Positions 40,609-41,319 of a DNA stretch of 41,319 nucleotides are shown piece by piece (the first letter of the stretch is position 1; every line of letters begins with the position of its first letter). This DNA is from CAYGYG01 sp964354155 (GTDB lineage Bacteria > Hydrothermota > Tepidihabitantia > SM23-42 > CAYGYG01): contig CAYGYG010000024.1 in the NCBI GenBank assembly GCA_964354155.1, positions 1 through 41,319 of the forward strand, written 5' to 3'. The notes below the pieces were generated by a model. It was not told the DNA's origin. It saw nothing but the letters and a program-made list of their open reading frames with translations, and did not search any database. The position numbers were made by a program, and so were the translations under genes.

Positions 40609-41013
40609 GGGCAATTCGTGAATTGCCCCTACATGTACATTGCAGACCCTTGTCGCCGCCTGCCCCGTTAGACACGAAGAGCCTATCGGGGTCTTCCTGA
40701 GGGCAACGCCCGAAGGATCTCAATTAGATTCTTCGTTCCGGACCGGCACTCAGAATGACACGTTTGCGCATGAGATCGCAACCGCACTCAGTCTACTCCG
40801 CGATGACATGCCCCACTTCAGCCATTGCGAGGAGCGCCGTAAGCCTGCCCTGAGCGAAGTCGAATGGGCGGCTTTCTCATCTCCCGCCCCTTCCTGTCAT
40901 GCTGAGTGCAACGAAGCATCTCATCTTGGCCATTGCCAGAATTCCGCTACCCGTAGAGTCAACGCAGAATATCCGCCCTTGTCATCCTGAGGGCCATGGC
41001 CTGAAGGATCTCT
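40609..41013. repeat. Cluster of interspersed palindromic (REP-like) repeats
   Basis: The gap 40547-41044 has no gene and is packed with repeat units: GGGCAATT-CGTG-AATTGCCC (40609-40628); a CTTCCTGAGGGC...CGAAGGATCT unit (40691-40720); its reverse type ending CAGAATGACA (40726-40760); CATTGCGAGGAGCG joined to CTGCCCTGAGCGAAGTCGAA (about 40823-40864); TGTCATGCTGAGTG...GAAGCATCTC (40895-40922); and TGTCATCCTGAGGG...GAAGGATCTC (40980-41012). These are the familiar TGTCATxCTGAG...GAAGxATCT type repeats of many bacterial genomes. Confidence 0.75.
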
Positions 41014-41044
41014 GCCGGGCGTCCCCGCCGGCCCATCTTTCCCC

Positions 41045-41072
41045 TTGACAAGTCGCCGGCCCTAAGTACAAT
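41045..41072 (+). promoter_or_regulatory. Promoter of the short gene at the window end
   Basis: TTGACA (41045-41050), a 16-bp spacer and TACAAT (41067-41072). The predicted transcript starts near 41079, two bases before the GAGGTG ribosome site. Confidence 0.75.
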
Positions 41073-41092
41073 GATGTTGCGAGGTGCGGACA

Positions 41093-41239
41093 ATGGCTTT
41101 GAAAGTCGGAGGACGGTTCGACATACGGTATGCGGGGCATACATCCCTGAGCGGGATCATTGTCGTCATCTGTGAACCCTATCTGAGAATCACCTTGCAG
41201 GTCTTCGCCCCCCCCCCCTGCGCATCAACATTGTCGTAA
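41093..41239 (+). CDS. Short gene of unknown function containing an 11-C tract
   Basis: The start is well supported: a promoter (41045-41072), GAGGTG (41081-41086) and ATG at 41093. As written, the frame encodes 48 residues (MALKVGGRFDIRYAGHTS..., then SLSGIIVVICEPYLRITLQV, then FAPPPCASTLS) and stops at 41239. It crosses a run of eleven C (41208-41218). One C more would give APPPLRINIVVRIVFA and a TAG at about 41254; one C fewer would extend it to a TGA near 41280. The true product is therefore uncertain: the tract may be a sequencing error, a phase-variable switch or sign of a broken gene. I do not recognise the family. Confidence 0.5.
   Translation: MALKVGGRFDIRYAGHTSLSGIIVVICEPYLRITLQVFAPPPCASTLS
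41208..41218. repeat. Homopolymeric tract of 11 C
   Basis: Lies inside the short gene that starts at 41093 and sets its downstream frame. The next longest C run seen is eight (13240-13247), in the PQQ-repeat lipoprotein gene. Confidence 0.8.
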
Positions 41240-41319
41240 GAATCGTTTTCGCTTAGCACCGCAATCCGGCTTCGGCTGAGGGCGCTCCTCCTTGCCCTCA
41301 AGACTAGTCGCCTCACCCA

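Noticed and set aside
40640..40990. 116-codon frame in the repeat cluster (contains PALSEVEW)
   Set aside because: It is made of translated interspersed repeats.
1..41319. CRISPR array, tRNA, rRNA, insertion sequence or prophage
   Set aside because: No regularly spaced repeats, tRNA-like cloverleaf, rRNA stretch, transposase or phage gene was seen; the 120-bp repeats at 12560-13530 are codons of propeller blades.

Overview
This window reads as a Gram-negative bacterium from a little-studied lineage, most likely candidate phylum WOR-3 (Stahlbacteria) or a relative in the FCB group. The evidence is as follows. Four secreted proteins end in the same C-terminal sorting domain (T9SS type-A/FlgD-like, a PNP motif then a final strand). 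There are outer-membrane barrels and lipoproteins. A Bacteroidota-like bS22/COX24 micro-gene, a DUF6485 protein and an orphan gcvPB next to glmL are also present. No rRNA or tRNA is visible, so the taxonomy is an inference. TGA is an ordinary stop codon here (many ATGA overlaps).

Layout. 1-231: a single-gene bS22-like unit with promoter and terminator. 10272-293 (minus): a four-gene operon of large secreted repeat proteins (LVIVD, CARDB/NHL mosaic, FG-GAP/UnbV, TPR-esterase). 14182-10571 (minus): a PQQ-propeller lipoprotein, then an ABC-F ATPase. 14183-14508: a divergent control region with four symmetric 12-bp boxes. 14509-15693 (plus): a GGDEF-PilZ protein. 15745-21188 (plus): a redox island with a candidate selenocysteine Omp28-like lipoprotein, a TlpA thioredoxin, a DUF6029-like barrel, a tiny CXXC membrane protein, a NapH-like polyferredoxin and a membrane-anchored GltD-like flavoprotein. 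23192-21671 (minus): a HypE-like AIR synthase-fold protein and an Rrf2 regulator with four cysteines. 29278-23591 (minus): a seven-gene operon (barrel, FMN-bind-like protein, two FtsX-type permeases, two ATPases, OB-fold lipoprotein) with a palindromic operator at its start. 32162-29317 (minus): pilC-pilS. 36849-32365 (minus): DUF6485, gcvPB, a 93-residue unknown, glmL and an MBL hydrolase. 40546-36947 (minus): a GH18 protein and a TPR protein. 40609-41013: interspersed palindromic repeats. 41045-end (plus): a promoter and a short gene interrupted by an 11-C tract.

How it fits together. The 15.7-29.3 kb part is rich in extracytoplasmic thiol, flavin and Fe-S proteins and holds one Rrf2-type sensor gene, so I read it as an envelope redox system. 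Its substrate cannot be read from the sequence. Ten sigma-70-type promoters were found and all ten have a 16-bp spacer; six of them place the predicted transcription start within about 17 nt of the start codon.

Most striking items: the in-frame TGA in a UxxC motif followed by a SECIS-like hairpin (15932-15968); the asymmetric ABC ATPase pair; the four-box dyad at 14277-14355; and a palindromic repeat inserted in frame into the sorting domain of the GH18 protein.
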